Assembly: GCF_046507575.1 (NCBI RefSeq)
Contig: NZ_JBKFEY010000004.1
Coordinates: forward strand, 124,001 to 188,000
DNA length: 64,000 nucleotides
Direction of reading: 5' to 3'
Source: Pontitalea aquivivens
Lineage (GTDB): Bacteria; Pseudomonadota; Alphaproteobacteria; Rhodobacterales; Rhodobacteraceae
Shown: in pieces, positions 41,113 through 51,885 of the stretch
Layout of the letters: each line of letters begins with the position of its first letter
Numbering within the stretch: position 1 is the stretch's first letter
Translations under genes and position numbers: made by a program
The notes under the pieces: model-generated
The model's input: only the letters and a program-made list of their open reading frames with translations
Told to the model about the DNA's origin: nothing
Database searches by the model: none

Positions 41113-41604
41113 ATGGGTGCGGGGGTGATGAAAAAGTCGGGCGGGGGCGGGCGCCGCCGCCGGGGCGCGCGTGGCAAGCATGCCGCGATGAGCGAGATCA
41201 ACGTCACGCCCTTTGTCGACGTGATGTTGGTGTTGCTGATCATCTTCATGGTGGCAGCGCCGCTGATGACGGTGGGCGTGCCGCTGGAACTGCCCAAGAC
41301 TGCCGCGCGGACCGTGCCCACCGAACAGGAAGAGCCGCTGACGATCTCGTTGCAGCTGGATGGCACCGTGTCGTTGATGAACACGCCGGTGGCCGATGGC
41401 GAGCTGGTCGACCGGCTGCGCGCCGTGTCGCAGGAACGCGAAAGCGACAAGGTGTTCCTGCGCGCGGATGGCGGGATCGAATATGCCCGCGTGGTGCAGG
41501 TGATGGGTGCGCTGAATGCGGGGGGGTTCACCAATATCGTTCTGGTGACGGATGCGGGCGGGCCCACGCTGACCGGCGGGCAGACCGCCCCGGCAGGGAA
41601 TTGA
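41113..41604 (+). CDS. tolR: TolR, Tol-Pal motor subunit (ExbD family)
   Basis: 163 residues. A very basic N-terminus (RRRRGARGKHAAMSEIN) precedes one membrane helix with the proton-pathway aspartate in TPFVDVMLVLLIIFMVAAPL, then a periplasmic ExbD domain. It works with TolQ in the inner membrane. Part of tolQRAB-pal-cpoB; the gap to tolA is 7 bp. Confidence 0.95.
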   Translation: MGAGVMKKSGGGGRRRRGARGKHAAMSEINVTPFVDVMLVLLIIFMVAAPLMTVGVPLELPKTAARTVPTEQEEPLTISLQLDGTVSLMNTPVADGELVDRLRAVSQERESDKVFLRADGGIEYARVVQVMGALNAGGFTNIVLVTDAGGPTLTGGQTAPAGN

Positions 41605-41611
41605 GGTCATC

Positions 41612-42802
41612 ATGCCCATGGATCGGGCGGACAGGATTGGCACCGGGGTTTCGGCGGCGGTTCATCTGGGGCTGATCGCCTGGGTGGCCTTTGGCGGCGA
41701 TCTGTTTCGTGCGCGTCCCGCCGATCCGGTGGTCATGACCGAAGTTTCGGTGATGTCCGAGGCGGAATTTGCCGCGATGATGGCGGCGGCGCCGCGTCCA
41801 TCGGATCTGGCGGTGAGCCAGCCGCAGGCGCCGTCGGTTGCACAGGACGCGGCCCCCGCGCCGCAGCCTGACCCCGGGGTGGCCGCCGAGGCCCCGCCCG
41901 CGCCGATGACCGAGCCGGAACCGGAAACCGCCCCGGACATGAGCGATCTGACGACTCCGCCCGCCCAGGCCCAGGTGACCGAGGCGCCACCGATGCAGCC
42001 GATGCCCCCGGTCGAGGAACCTTCGGCCACCGTGCTGATGGAAATCAGCCCGCGCCCCCGGCCGCGCCCGGCCCCGCGCGTGGCCCCGACGCCCGCCGAG
42101 GCGCCCCCGCCGGATGCGCAGGTTTCCGATATGGCGCAGGCCGAAACCCGCCCCGATGAGGCCGCCGCGCCCGAGGAAACCGTCGAGGCGCCGGAACCCG
42201 AAGCCGCCCCGCCCGAGGCCACGACCGAGATCGTGACCGAGGCCACGGAAACCGACGACAGGCCGCAATCTTCGGCCCCGCTGACCTCGGCACGGCCCCG
42301 GGCGCGCCCGGCCCAGCCCGCCCCCGCCCGGCCCGCGCCGCAGGTCGAAACCGCTTCGCGCCCGACCCCGCCTGCCGCGATGCCAAGCCAGTCGGATGCT
42401 GTCGCCGATGCGCTGGCCGAGGCGCTGGCCTCGGACACCGGCACCGGCACGGGCGGCGCTGGCCGTGCGGCCTCGGGCCCGCCGCTGACCTCGGGGGAAA
42501 AGGATGCGCTGATCGTCGATGTGAAGGCCTGCTGGAACGTTGGCGCGCTGTCGACCGAGGCGCTGCGCACCGTTGTCACGCTGGGCGTCACGATGATGCC
42601 CGATGGCCGTCCCGATGTGGGGTCCATCCGCCGGATCAGCCATGAAGGCGGGTCCGAGGCCGCGGCCAACCAGGCCTTTGAGGCCGGGCGCCGCGCCATC
42701 GTGCGCTGTGGGTCGGATGGCTTTCCGCTGCCACCGGAAAAATACGACCACTGGCGCGAAATCGAGATCGTCTTCAATCCTGAAAAGATGAGGATGAAAT
42801 GA
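41612..42802 (+). CDS. tolA: TolA-type energy-transducing protein
   Basis: 396 residues. One N-terminal membrane helix (~11-30), then a long Pro/Ala/Glu-rich, low-complexity periplasmic spacer (~45-300, repeats of RPRPRPAP and PEPE), then a TolA/TonB-like C-terminal domain (VDVKACWNVGALSTEALRTV... FEAGRRAIVRC). This layout and its position between tolR and tolB identify TolA, which contacts TolB and Pal across the periplasm. The alpha-helical spacer of enteric TolA is replaced by a proline-rich one here. Confidence 0.92.
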   Translation: MPMDRADRIGTGVSAAVHLGLIAWVAFGGDLFRARPADPVVMTEVSVMSEAEFAAMMAAAPRPSDLAVSQPQAPSVAQDAAPAPQPDPGVAAEAPPAPMTEPEPETAPDMSDLTTPPAQAQVTEAPPMQPMPPVEEPSATVLMEISPRPRPRPAPRVAPTPAEAPPPDAQVSDMAQAETRPDEAAAPEETVEAPEPEAAPPEATTEIVTEATETDDRPQSSAPLTSARPRARPAQPAPARPAPQVETASRPTPPAAMPSQSDAVADALAEALASDTGTGTGGAGRAASGPPLTSGEKDALIVDVKACWNVGALSTEALRTVVTLGVTMMPDGRPDVGSIRRISHEGGSEAAANQAFEAGRRAIVRCGSDGFPLPPEKYDHWREIEIVFNPEKMRMK

Positions 42803-42911
42803 CCCCGCCGCCGCCCCGCCGGGGAACCGCGCGCCCGCTGAGGCAGTTGTGATCCCAGCCGCCGCGAAAACCCGTTACAACAGTTTCACCCGCATTTCAG
42901 GGATGCACCGA

Positions 42912-44231
42912 ATGATCCGCTTCGCCCTGGCCGCCCTGGCCGCCCTTGCGCTGACCCCCGTCCCGCTGCATGCCCAGCAAGGGCCGCTGCGCATCGAGAT
43001 CACCGATGGTGTGATCGAGCCCTTGCCTTTCGCGCTGCCCGGTTTCGTGCCCGAAAGCGGTGATGCCGGGCAATTGGCCGCCGATATCACCCGCGTCATC
43101 GCCACCGACCTGTCGGGAACGGGGCTGTTTCGGGAAATTCCGCAAAGCGCGCATATCCAGCGCATTTCATCCTTTGACGCGCCGGTGTCCTACCCCGATT
43201 GGCAGGCGATCAATGCCCAGGCGCTGCTGACCGGGGCGGTGTCGGTTTCGGGTGGGCGCGTGGTGGTCAAGTTCCGGCTGTTCGATGTGTTCTCGGGCCA
43301 GGAACTGGGCGAGGGGCAGCAGCTTGCGGCCTCGCCGGCCAGCTGGCGGCGTCTGGCACACAAGGTCGCCGATATCGCCTATAGCCGGATCACCGGGGAA
43401 ACGGGCTATTTCGACAGCCGGGTGGTGTTTGTGTCCGAAAGCGGGCCCAAGGACAACCGTCAGAAGCGTCTTGCGGTGATGGATTATGATGGCGCGAATG
43501 TGCAGTATCTGACGGATTCCAGCACCATCGTTCTGGCCCCGCGGTTTTCGCCCACCGGGGACCGCATCCTTTACACGACCTTTGAAACCGGCTTCCCCCG
43601 CATCAAGATGCTGAACGTCGCCAATGTCGCAGGCCAGCTTCTGCCCGAGGTGCCCGGCACGATGACCTTTGCCCCGCGGTTTTCGCCCGATGGCGGCAGC
43701 ATCGTCTATTCGCTGGAACAGGGTGGCAATACCGACATCTGGCGCATGGGCGTGAACGGTGGCGCGCCGCAACGGCTGACCAATACGCCCGCGATCGAAA
43801 CGGCGCCGTCCTATTCCCCCGATGGCAGCCGGATCGTGTTCGAATCCGACCGTTCGGGCAGCCAGCAACTGTACATCATGCCCGCCGGCGGCGGCGAGGC
43901 GGTACGGATTTCCTTTGGTGAGGGGCGATATGGCACGCCGGTCTGGTCGCCGCGCGGTGACCTGATCGCGTTTACCAAGCAACATGCCGGGCGCTTTCAC
44001 ATCGGCGTGATGCGCACCGACGGGTCGGAGGAACGGTTGCTGACCTCGTCCTTCCTGGATGAAGGGCCGACCTGGTCGCCCAATGGCCGCGTGATCATGT
44101 TCACCCGCGAAAGCCCCGGCGCGGCGGGCGGGGCGCAGCTTTTCTCGGTGGATATTTCGGGGCGCAACCTGAAGGCGGTACCGCTTTCGGGCGCGGCCTC
44201 GGACCCGGCCTGGTCGCCGCTTCTGCCATGA
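42912..44231 (+). CDS. tolB: TolB, periplasmic beta-propeller protein
   Basis: 439 residues. Signal peptide MIRFALAALAALALTPVPLHA, then a TolB N-terminal domain (~25-165) and WD40-like beta-propeller repeats (recurring FSPDGGSIVYSLEQGGNTDIW pattern). The start at 42912 is chosen because CAGGG lies nine bases upstream and a clean signal peptide begins there; upstream GTG (42849) and ATG (42903) codons are in frame. TolB binds Pal and TolA. Confidence 0.95.
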   Translation: MIRFALAALAALALTPVPLHAQQGPLRIEITDGVIEPLPFALPGFVPESGDAGQLAADITRVIATDLSGTGLFREIPQSAHIQRISSFDAPVSYPDWQAINAQALLTGAVSVSGGRVVVKFRLFDVFSGQELGEGQQLAASPASWRRLAHKVADIAYSRITGETGYFDSRVVFVSESGPKDNRQKRLAVMDYDGANVQYLTDSSTIVLAPRFSPTGDRILYTTFETGFPRIKMLNVANVAGQLLPEVPGTMTFAPRFSPDGGSIVYSLEQGGNTDIWRMGVNGGAPQRLTNTPAIETAPSYSPDGSRIVFESDRSGSQQLYIMPAGGGEAVRISFGEGRYGTPVWSPRGDLIAFTKQHAGRFHIGVMRTDGSEERLLTSSFLDEGPTWSPNGRVIMFTRESPGAAGGAQLFSVDISGRNLKAVPLSGAASDPAWSPLLP

Positions 44232-44306
44232 GGCGGGTGATTCCCAAGCTGCGGCGAACCTGTTAGGATGAACGGCATCGAGCCAGTGAAAAAAAGGCGG
44301 TACACC

Positions 44307-44837
44307 ATGACTTTCGCACCCAAGGCACTTCTTCTTCTGTCCGCGCTTGCGCTTGCGGCCTGTAACAACCCCGACCGCTATGGCGCGGGCGGTGGTGTCG
44401 TCGATCCGGGCGGTGCCTTTGGCGGCGGCGCGGGGGGGGTGGACCAGATGGGTCTGGCCTCTGATCCGAATTCGCCGGCCTATTTCGCCCAGACCATCGG
44501 CGACAAGGTGCTGTTCGCGGTCGATCAGTCGACGCTTGGCCCCGATGCGCAGAATACCCTGCGCGGCCAGGCGCAGTGGCTGGCCGGCCGGCCGCAATAT
44601 TCCGCTATCATCGAAGGCCATGCCGACGAACAGGGCACGCGTGAATACAACCTTGCGCTGGGCGCCCGCCGCGCCAATTCGGTACAGGAATACCTGATTT
44701 CGCAAGGCGTTGCCCCGAACCGCCTGCGTACTGTTTCCTATGGCAAGGAACGCCCGCTGGCTGTCTGCTCGACCGAGCAGTGCTATTCGCAGAACCGCCG
44801 CGCGGTTACCGTGATCTCGATCGGCGCGGGCAGCTGA
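44307..44837 (+). CDS. pal: Peptidoglycan-associated lipoprotein Pal
   Basis: 176 residues. Lipoprotein signal peptide with lipobox ALAAC (C19), a Gly-rich linker, then an OmpA-like peptidoglycan-binding domain (~65-170): VLFAVDQSTLGPDAQ, IIEGHADEQGTREYNLALGARRA, and YGKERPL. Pal tethers the outer membrane to peptidoglycan and is released by TolB. The start at 44307 follows AAGGCGG; it is 75 bp after tolB. Confidence 0.96.
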   Translation: MTFAPKALLLLSALALAACNNPDRYGAGGGVVDPGGAFGGGAGGVDQMGLASDPNSPAYFAQTIGDKVLFAVDQSTLGPDAQNTLRGQAQWLAGRPQYSAIIEGHADEQGTREYNLALGARRANSVQEYLISQGVAPNRLRTVSYGKERPLAVCSTEQCYSQNRRAVTVISIGAGS

Positions 44838-44851
44838 AGGGCGGTGGCGCG

Positions 44852-45682
44852 ATGATGCGGGCGGTTGTTCTTTCGCTGGCCCTGGGATTGGCCGCGCCTG
44901 CCTTCGGGCAGGATGCGGGCACCCTTGCCGATATCCGGGCCGAGTTGTCGCAGCTGTCGGCCGACCTGCAGGGCCTGCGATCCGAGCTGGTGGCCTCGGG
45001 TGCGCAGGGGCTGCAGGCCGCGGGCGGGGCGTCGGCGCTGGATCGGATGAACACGCTGGAGGCGGCCCTGTCGCGTCTGACCGCGCGCGCCGAAGCACTG
45101 GAAAACCGCATCAATCGCGTCGTCAGCGACGGCACCAACCGCTTGGGCGATCTGGAATTCCGCCTGTGCGAGCTGGAACCGGGCTGCGACATTTCCACCA
45201 TCGGCCAGACGCCCACGCTGGGCGGCGCGCCGGTCACGGCCGCGGCGGTCACCGCCCCGGCCCCCAATGCCACCGCGCCCACCGCCGCGCCGTCGATGGC
45301 CATGAACGAACAGGCGGATTTCGACCGGGCCAGGGAGGTGCTCGGTCAAGGTGACTTTCGCGGCGCCGCTGACCTCTTTGCGACCTTTGCCCAAACCTAT
45401 CCGGGCGGCCCCCTGACCGCCGAGGCGATGTTCCTGCGCGGCGAGGCGTTGCAGCAGGCGGGCGACCTGCCCGGCGCGGCCCGCGCCTGGCTTGAGTCGT
45501 TTTCGGCCGAGCCGCAGGGCCTGCGCGCCGCCGACAGCCTGCTGATGCTGGGCCGTTCGCTGGGTGATCTGGGCCAACAGCTGGAGGCCTGCGCCACCCT
45601 GGCCGAGGTGGGCATCCGTTTTCCGGGCGCGCCGGCGGCGGGGCAGGCGGCATCCGCCATGCAGGGTCTGGGCTGTCAGTGA
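44852..45682 (+). CDS. cpoB: CpoB (YbgF), TPR protein of the Tol-Pal system
   Basis: 276 residues. Signal peptide (~1-19, cleavage near AFG-QD), an N-terminal coiled coil (ADIRAELSQLSADLQGLRSEL... LEAALSRLTARAEALENRIN) that trimerises CpoB, and C-terminal TPR repeats (DFDRAREVLGQGDFRGAADLF, later AEAMFLRGEALQQAGDLPGAA). In E. coli it links PBP1B activity to Tol. Two consecutive ATG codons start the gene; the stop overlaps the tilS GTG by 4 bp. Confidence 0.93.
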   Translation: MMRAVVLSLALGLAAPAFGQDAGTLADIRAELSQLSADLQGLRSELVASGAQGLQAAGGASALDRMNTLEAALSRLTARAEALENRINRVVSDGTNRLGDLEFRLCELEPGCDISTIGQTPTLGGAPVTAAAVTAPAPNATAPTAAPSMAMNEQADFDRAREVLGQGDFRGAADLFATFAQTYPGGPLTAEAMFLRGEALQQAGDLPGAARAWLESFSAEPQGLRAADSLLMLGRSLGDLGQQLEACATLAEVGIRFPGAPAAGQAASAMQGLGCQ

Positions 45683-46905
45683 CCGCGCCCAGGGTGCTGG
45701 AAGACCTGGCACGAATGGCCTTTTCCCCCGACATGCCCGTGCGTGTCGGGGTTGCCGTTTCCGGCGGCGGCGATTCGATGGCGCTTTTGCATCTGTTGCA
45801 CGCGACGGGGCGGTTTCAGCTTCAGGCCGTTACCGTCGATCATGGCCTGCGACCCGAGGCGAAGGCCGAGGCCGACTTTGTTGCCCGGGCCTGCGCGCGG
45901 TTGGGGGTGGGGCAGGCCACGCTGCACTGGCAAGGGGCGGCGGCGCGGGGCAACCTGATGGACCAGGCGCGCCGTGCGCGGCTGTCGCTGATCGGTGACT
46001 GGGCGCGCGCGCAGGGCATCGCGCATGTCGCGCTGGGCCATACCGCCGACGATCAGGCGGAAACCTTTCTGATGCGCCTGTCGCGCGCCGCGGGGCTCGA
46101 AGGGTTGTCCGGCATGCGCCCCCGCTTTGAGGCCGGGGGTGTCACCTGGCACCGCCCGCTTCTGGCCGTGACCCGCGCCGATCTGCGTGCCTGGCTTTCG
46201 GCGCGGGATGTGCCGTGGGTTGACGACCCGTCGAACGACAACCTGCGCTTTGACCGCGTGAAGGCGCGCCGCGTCCTTGCTGCATTGGCGCCCCTGGGGA
46301 TCGGGACGGGCACGATCACGACCGTCGTCGGCCATCTGGCCCAGGCCGAGGCCGCGCTTTGCGCAGATCTTGACCGGCTGGTCACGGCCCATGTCACCGA
46401 AGCGGCGGGCGATGTGGTGATCGAGGCCGCCGCCTTTGCCCCCGATGTCCACCCCGAAATGCGCCGCCGCCTGATCAATGCCGCGCTGATCTGGGTGTCG
46501 GGCGCCGACTATGCCCCCCGCGCAGCCAAGGTTTCGGGGCTTCTGGCGGATCTGCGCGACCGCACCCTGCACGGTTGCCGTGTGCTGGCCGGCCCCGGCC
46601 AGATCCGCATCACCCGCGAATTTCGCGCCGTGGCGGGCCTTCGCGTGCCCGCAGGCCAGATCTGGGACCGCTGGCAACTGGGCGGCCCCGTCCGGTCGGG
46701 CCTGACCATTGCCGCGCTTGGGCTGGAGGGGCTGCGCCACTGCCCCGACTGGCGCGCGACGGGCCTGCCACGCGCCACGCTGCTGGCCAGCCCGGCCATC
46801 TGGGCGGGGGCGCAGCTTGTGGCGGCGCCGCTTGCGGGCGTGGAAAACGGCTGGAAAGCGCAGATCGCGCGCGGCAGTTTCCGCCGATCGCTATTCAGAC
46901 GTTGA
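45679..46905 (+). CDS. tilS: tRNA(Ile)-lysidine synthetase
   Basis: 408 residues, GTG start overlapping the cpoB stop (GTGA). TilS modifies C34 of tRNA-Ile(CAU) to lysidine so that it reads AUA. The PP-loop SGGGDS is at 28-33, and the later HTADDQAETFLMRLSRAAG and GLSGMRP segments are family-specific. The order pal-cpoB-tilS-ftsH is widely conserved in proteobacteria. Confidence 0.94.
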   Translation: MTAPRVLEDLARMAFSPDMPVRVGVAVSGGGDSMALLHLLHATGRFQLQAVTVDHGLRPEAKAEADFVARACARLGVGQATLHWQGAAARGNLMDQARRARLSLIGDWARAQGIAHVALGHTADDQAETFLMRLSRAAGLEGLSGMRPRFEAGGVTWHRPLLAVTRADLRAWLSARDVPWVDDPSNDNLRFDRVKARRVLAALAPLGIGTGTITTVVGHLAQAEAALCADLDRLVTAHVTEAAGDVVIEAAAFAPDVHPEMRRRLINAALIWVSGADYAPRAAKVSGLLADLRDRTLHGCRVLAGPGQIRITREFRAVAGLRVPAGQIWDRWQLGGPVRSGLTIAALGLEGLRHCPDWRATGLPRATLLASPAIWAGAQLVAAPLAGVENGWKAQIARGSFRRSLFRR

Positions 46906-46973
46906 ACCTGCCCAACTAATCCCTATTTTCAGAACCAAAGGCGCGGACCTGCATCCGGCGCCGGCGAACTATT

Positions 46974-46985
46974 GGAGGTTTCCCC

Positions 46986-46988
<3 letters not shown>
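46974..46988 (+). promoter_or_regulatory. Ribosome binding site deciding the TTG start of ftsH
   Basis: GGAGG at 46974-46978 is seven bases from TTG (46986-46988). The next ATG in frame falls well inside the conserved region, so the TTG start is well supported. Confidence 0.8.
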
Positions 46989-48896
<1,908 letters not shown>

Positions 48897-48900
48897 TCCG

Positions 48901-49719
48901 GTGACGCGCCTGTCCGCCCCCAGGGGCACGGTCGCGCAGGGCGGGGGGTGGGACCCCGCCCTTTACGGTCGCTATGCATCGCTGCGGCTGCGGCCTGCGC
49001 GGGATCTGCTGGCGCGGGTGCCCGATGACCTGCCCGGCGGCAAGATCGTCGATCTGGGCTGCGCCAATGGCGCGGCGGGCCCGGCGATCGCGGACCGCTT
49101 CCCCGATCGCAAGATCATCGGCGTCGATGCCGCGCCGGCCATGCTGGCCGAGGCCGCGGCGACCGGCGCCTACCACCGCTGCGATCTGGCCGATGCGGTG
49201 GATTGGCGCCCGGGCAAGCCCCCTGCGCTGATCTTTGCCAATGGCCTGCTGCAATGGTTGCCCGATCATGACCGGCTGATCCCCGATCTTGCGGGCCGTC
49301 TGGCGCCGGGCGGGGTGTTGGCGCTGCAGATGTCGCGCCAGCACAATGCGCCCTCGCACCGGTTCCTGCGGGAATTCGCGGCGGAAATGTTCCCCGATCG
49401 GTTCGATTTCACCGGCTGGCAGCCCCCGGTTGCCGCCCCGATCGACTATCTGCGGATGCTGGCGCCGCTGGGGGCGGCGGATGTCTGGGAAACCGATTAC
49501 CTTCAGCGCCTGCCCGCTGCCGAAACGGGGCACCCGGTGCGGCTGTTCACCGAACCCACCACGATGCGCCCCTTTCTGGATCTTCTGGCCCGGGATGAGG
49601 CGGCGGCCTTTCTGCACCGCTATGAAATGGCGCTTGGCGCGGCCTATCCGGCCGAAGCCGATGGCAGCGTGATCTTTCCCTATCGGCGGATGTTCCTGAC
49701 CCTGCGCGTCGGCGGCTGA
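48901..49719 (+). CDS. Class I SAM-dependent methyltransferase, trans-aconitate methyltransferase-like
   Basis: 272 residues, GTG start 4 bp after the ftsH stop. SAM motif I is IVDLGCANGAAGPAIA; the acidic loop VDAAPAMLAEA and motif FANGLLQWLPDHDRL match the Tam (trans-aconitate 2-methyltransferase) family. The first residues (SAPRGTVAQGG) have no family match, and a GTG 11 codons earlier is an alternative start. Tam detoxifies trans-aconitate by methyl ester formation; substrate assignment here rests on resemblance only. Confidence 0.85.
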   Translation: MTRLSAPRGTVAQGGGWDPALYGRYASLRLRPARDLLARVPDDLPGGKIVDLGCANGAAGPAIADRFPDRKIIGVDAAPAMLAEAAATGAYHRCDLADAVDWRPGKPPALIFANGLLQWLPDHDRLIPDLAGRLAPGGVLALQMSRQHNAPSHRFLREFAAEMFPDRFDFTGWQPPVAAPIDYLRMLAPLGAADVWETDYLQRLPAAETGHPVRLFTEPTTMRPFLDLLARDEAAAFLHRYEMALGAAYPAEADGSVIFPYRRMFLTLRVGG

Positions 49720-49834
49720 CGCGGGCGGCCCTGCGCCGTCCGGCGGGCAGGGCGATTTCCGCCCTGTTGTGTCGCATTTCGGTTCGCCTTGCCCCCGCGC
49801 GCGATTAGGCTGGCTCCAACTGACGGAGGACAGG

Positions 49835-51505
49835 ATGCAATCCGATATCGAAATCGCCCGCGCCGCCCACAAACGCCCTATCGCCGAGATCGGCGCGAGC
49901 CTGGGCATTCCCGAAGACGCGCTGATCCCCTATGGCCGCGACAAGGCCAAGGTCGATCGCGCCTTCATCGACGGGCTGAAGGGCCGGGCGGATGGCAGGC
50001 TGATCCTGGTGACCGCCATCAACCCCACGCCCGCGGGCGAAGGCAAGACCACCACCACCGTGGGTCTGGGCGATGCGCTGTCGCGGATCGGCAAGCGCAG
50101 CGCGATCTGTATCCGCGAAGCCAGCCTTGGCCCGAATTTCGGCATGAAGGGGGGGGCCGCGGGGGGCGGCTTTGCCCAGATCGTGCCGATGGAAGAAATG
50201 AACCTGCATTTTACCGGCGATTTCCACGCCATCACGGCGGCGCACAATCTGTTGTCGGCGATGATTGACAACCACATCTACTGGGGCAACGCGCTGGAGA
50301 TTGACGAACGCCGGATCACCTGGCGCCGGGTGATGGACATGAACGACCGCGCGCTGCGCGACATCGTCGTGGGGTTGGGCGGCGTGTCGAACGGCTTTGC
50401 CCGCCAGACCGGGTTTGACATCACCGTCGCCTCCGAGGTGATGGCGATCCTGTGCCTGGCGCGCGACCTGGCCGACCTGCAGGACCGGCTGGGCCGCATC
50501 GTCGTGGCCTATCGGCGCGACAAGACCCCGATCACCTGTGCCGATCTGAAGGCCGATGGCGCGATGACGGTGCTGCTGAAAGAGGCGATGCAGCCCAATC
50601 TGGTGCAGACGCTGGAACATACCCCGGCCTTCGTCCATGGCGGGCCCTTTGCCAATATCGCGCATGGCTGCAATTCGGTGATGGCTACGACCACGGCGCT
50701 GAAGCTGGCCGATTACGTCGTGACCGAGGCGGGCTTTGGTGCCGATCTGGGGGCCGAGAAGTTCTTTGACATCAAATGCCGCAAGGCGGGGTTGACACCT
50801 GCGGCAGCGGTGATCGTGGCCACCGTGCGCGCGATGAAGATGAACGGCGGCGTGGCCAAGGCCGATCTGGGCACCGAGAACGTCGGGGCGGTACAGAAGG
50901 GCTGTCCCAATCTTGGCCGCCATATCGCCAATACCAAGGGCTTTGGCGTGCCGGTCGTGGTCGCGATCAACCATTTCGCCACCGATACCGAGGCCGAGAT
51001 CGCCGCGGTCAGGGACTATGTGGCGGGGCAGGGCGCCGAGGCGATCGTTTGCCGTCATTGGGCCGAAGGCGGCGCCGGGGCCGAGGAACTGGCGCGCAAG
51101 GTCGTGGCGCTGGCCGAAAGCGGGGCCGGGGCCTTCGCCCCGCTTTACCCCGACGGCATGGGCCTGTTCGACAAGATCGACACGATCGCGCGGCGCATCT
51201 ACCACGCCGGCGAGGTCATCGCCGACAAGGCGATCCGCGATCAGCTGCGCGCCTGGGAAACGGCGGGCTATGGCGATTTTCCGATCTGCATGGCCAAGAC
51301 GCAATACAGCTTTTCCACCGATCCGCAGCTGCGCGGCGCACCCACCGGCCACACCCTGCCGATCCGCGAGGTACGCCTGTCGGCCGGCGCGGGCTTCATC
51401 GTGGTGATCTGCGGCGAGATCATGACAATGCCGGGCCTGCCGCGCAGCCCCGCCGCCGAAACGATCGGCCTTGGCCCCGATGGCGCGGTGATGGGCCTGT
51501 TCTAG
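49835..51505 (+). CDS. fhs: Formate--tetrahydrofolate ligase
   Basis: 556 residues. Fhs makes 10-formyl-THF from formate, THF and ATP. The nucleotide-binding TPAGEGKTTTTVGLGDAL is at 65-82, followed by the folate-site segments REASLGPNFGMKGGAAGGG and MNLHFTGDFHAITAAHNLL. The ribosome binding site CGGAGGACAGG fixes the start at 49835. With folD downstream it forms the reversible formate/methylene-THF branch of one-carbon metabolism. Confidence 0.97.
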   Translation: MQSDIEIARAAHKRPIAEIGASLGIPEDALIPYGRDKAKVDRAFIDGLKGRADGRLILVTAINPTPAGEGKTTTTVGLGDALSRIGKRSAICIREASLGPNFGMKGGAAGGGFAQIVPMEEMNLHFTGDFHAITAAHNLLSAMIDNHIYWGNALEIDERRITWRRVMDMNDRALRDIVVGLGGVSNGFARQTGFDITVASEVMAILCLARDLADLQDRLGRIVVAYRRDKTPITCADLKADGAMTVLLKEAMQPNLVQTLEHTPAFVHGGPFANIAHGCNSVMATTTALKLADYVVTEAGFGADLGAEKFFDIKCRKAGLTPAAAVIVATVRAMKMNGGVAKADLGTENVGAVQKGCPNLGRHIANTKGFGVPVVVAINHFATDTEAEIAAVRDYVAGQGAEAIVCRHWAEGGAGAEELARKVVALAESGAGAFAPLYPDGMGLFDKIDTIARRIYHAGEVIADKAIRDQLRAWETAGYGDFPICMAKTQYSFSTDPQLRGAPTGHTLPIREVRLSAGAGFIVVICGEIMTMPGLPRSPAAETIGLGPDGAVMGLF

Positions 51506-51579
51506 GCCTTCCGGGCTTGAGCCTTGGCGCGATCCCTGCGATAGGGCATGCACGGATTGTGCAAGGCTTGGGGGCACGG

Positions 51580-51885
51580 ATGAAGACACCGGAAACCATC
51601 GCCAGCATGGCAGAACTGCGCACGGAAATCGATGCGCTGGATGCCCGGCTTGTGGCGCTGCTGGCCACGCGCGCGCGGCTGATCGAACGCGCGGCGCAGA
51701 TCAAACAGGGCGCGGGCCTTCCGGCGCGCATCGACGCCCGGGTGGAAGAGGTCGTGGCCCATGTGCGCGCCGTGGCCCAACGCGAAGGGCTGGACCCCGC
51801 CCAGGCCGAGGCGCTTTGGCGTCAGATCATCGAATGGGCGATCACCCGCGAAGAACAGGTTCTGGGAAAAGGAGAGGGGGCATGA
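51580..51885 (+). CDS. Chorismate mutase, AroQ type
   Basis: 101 residues, an all-helical AroQ domain. Active-site arginines and lysine recur in the usual pattern: MAELRTEIDALDARLVALL, then ATRARLIERAAQIK, and the later RIDARVEEVVAHV. It converts chorismate to prephenate (Phe/Tyr synthesis). Small AroQ relatives can be isochorismate-pyruvate lyases, so activity is probable, not certain. It lies 74 bp after fhs and overlaps folD by 4 bp. Confidence 0.88.
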   Translation: MKTPETIASMAELRTEIDALDARLVALLATRARLIERAAQIKQGAGLPARIDARVEEVVAHVRAVAQREGLDPAQAEALWRQIIEWAITREEQVLGKGEGA

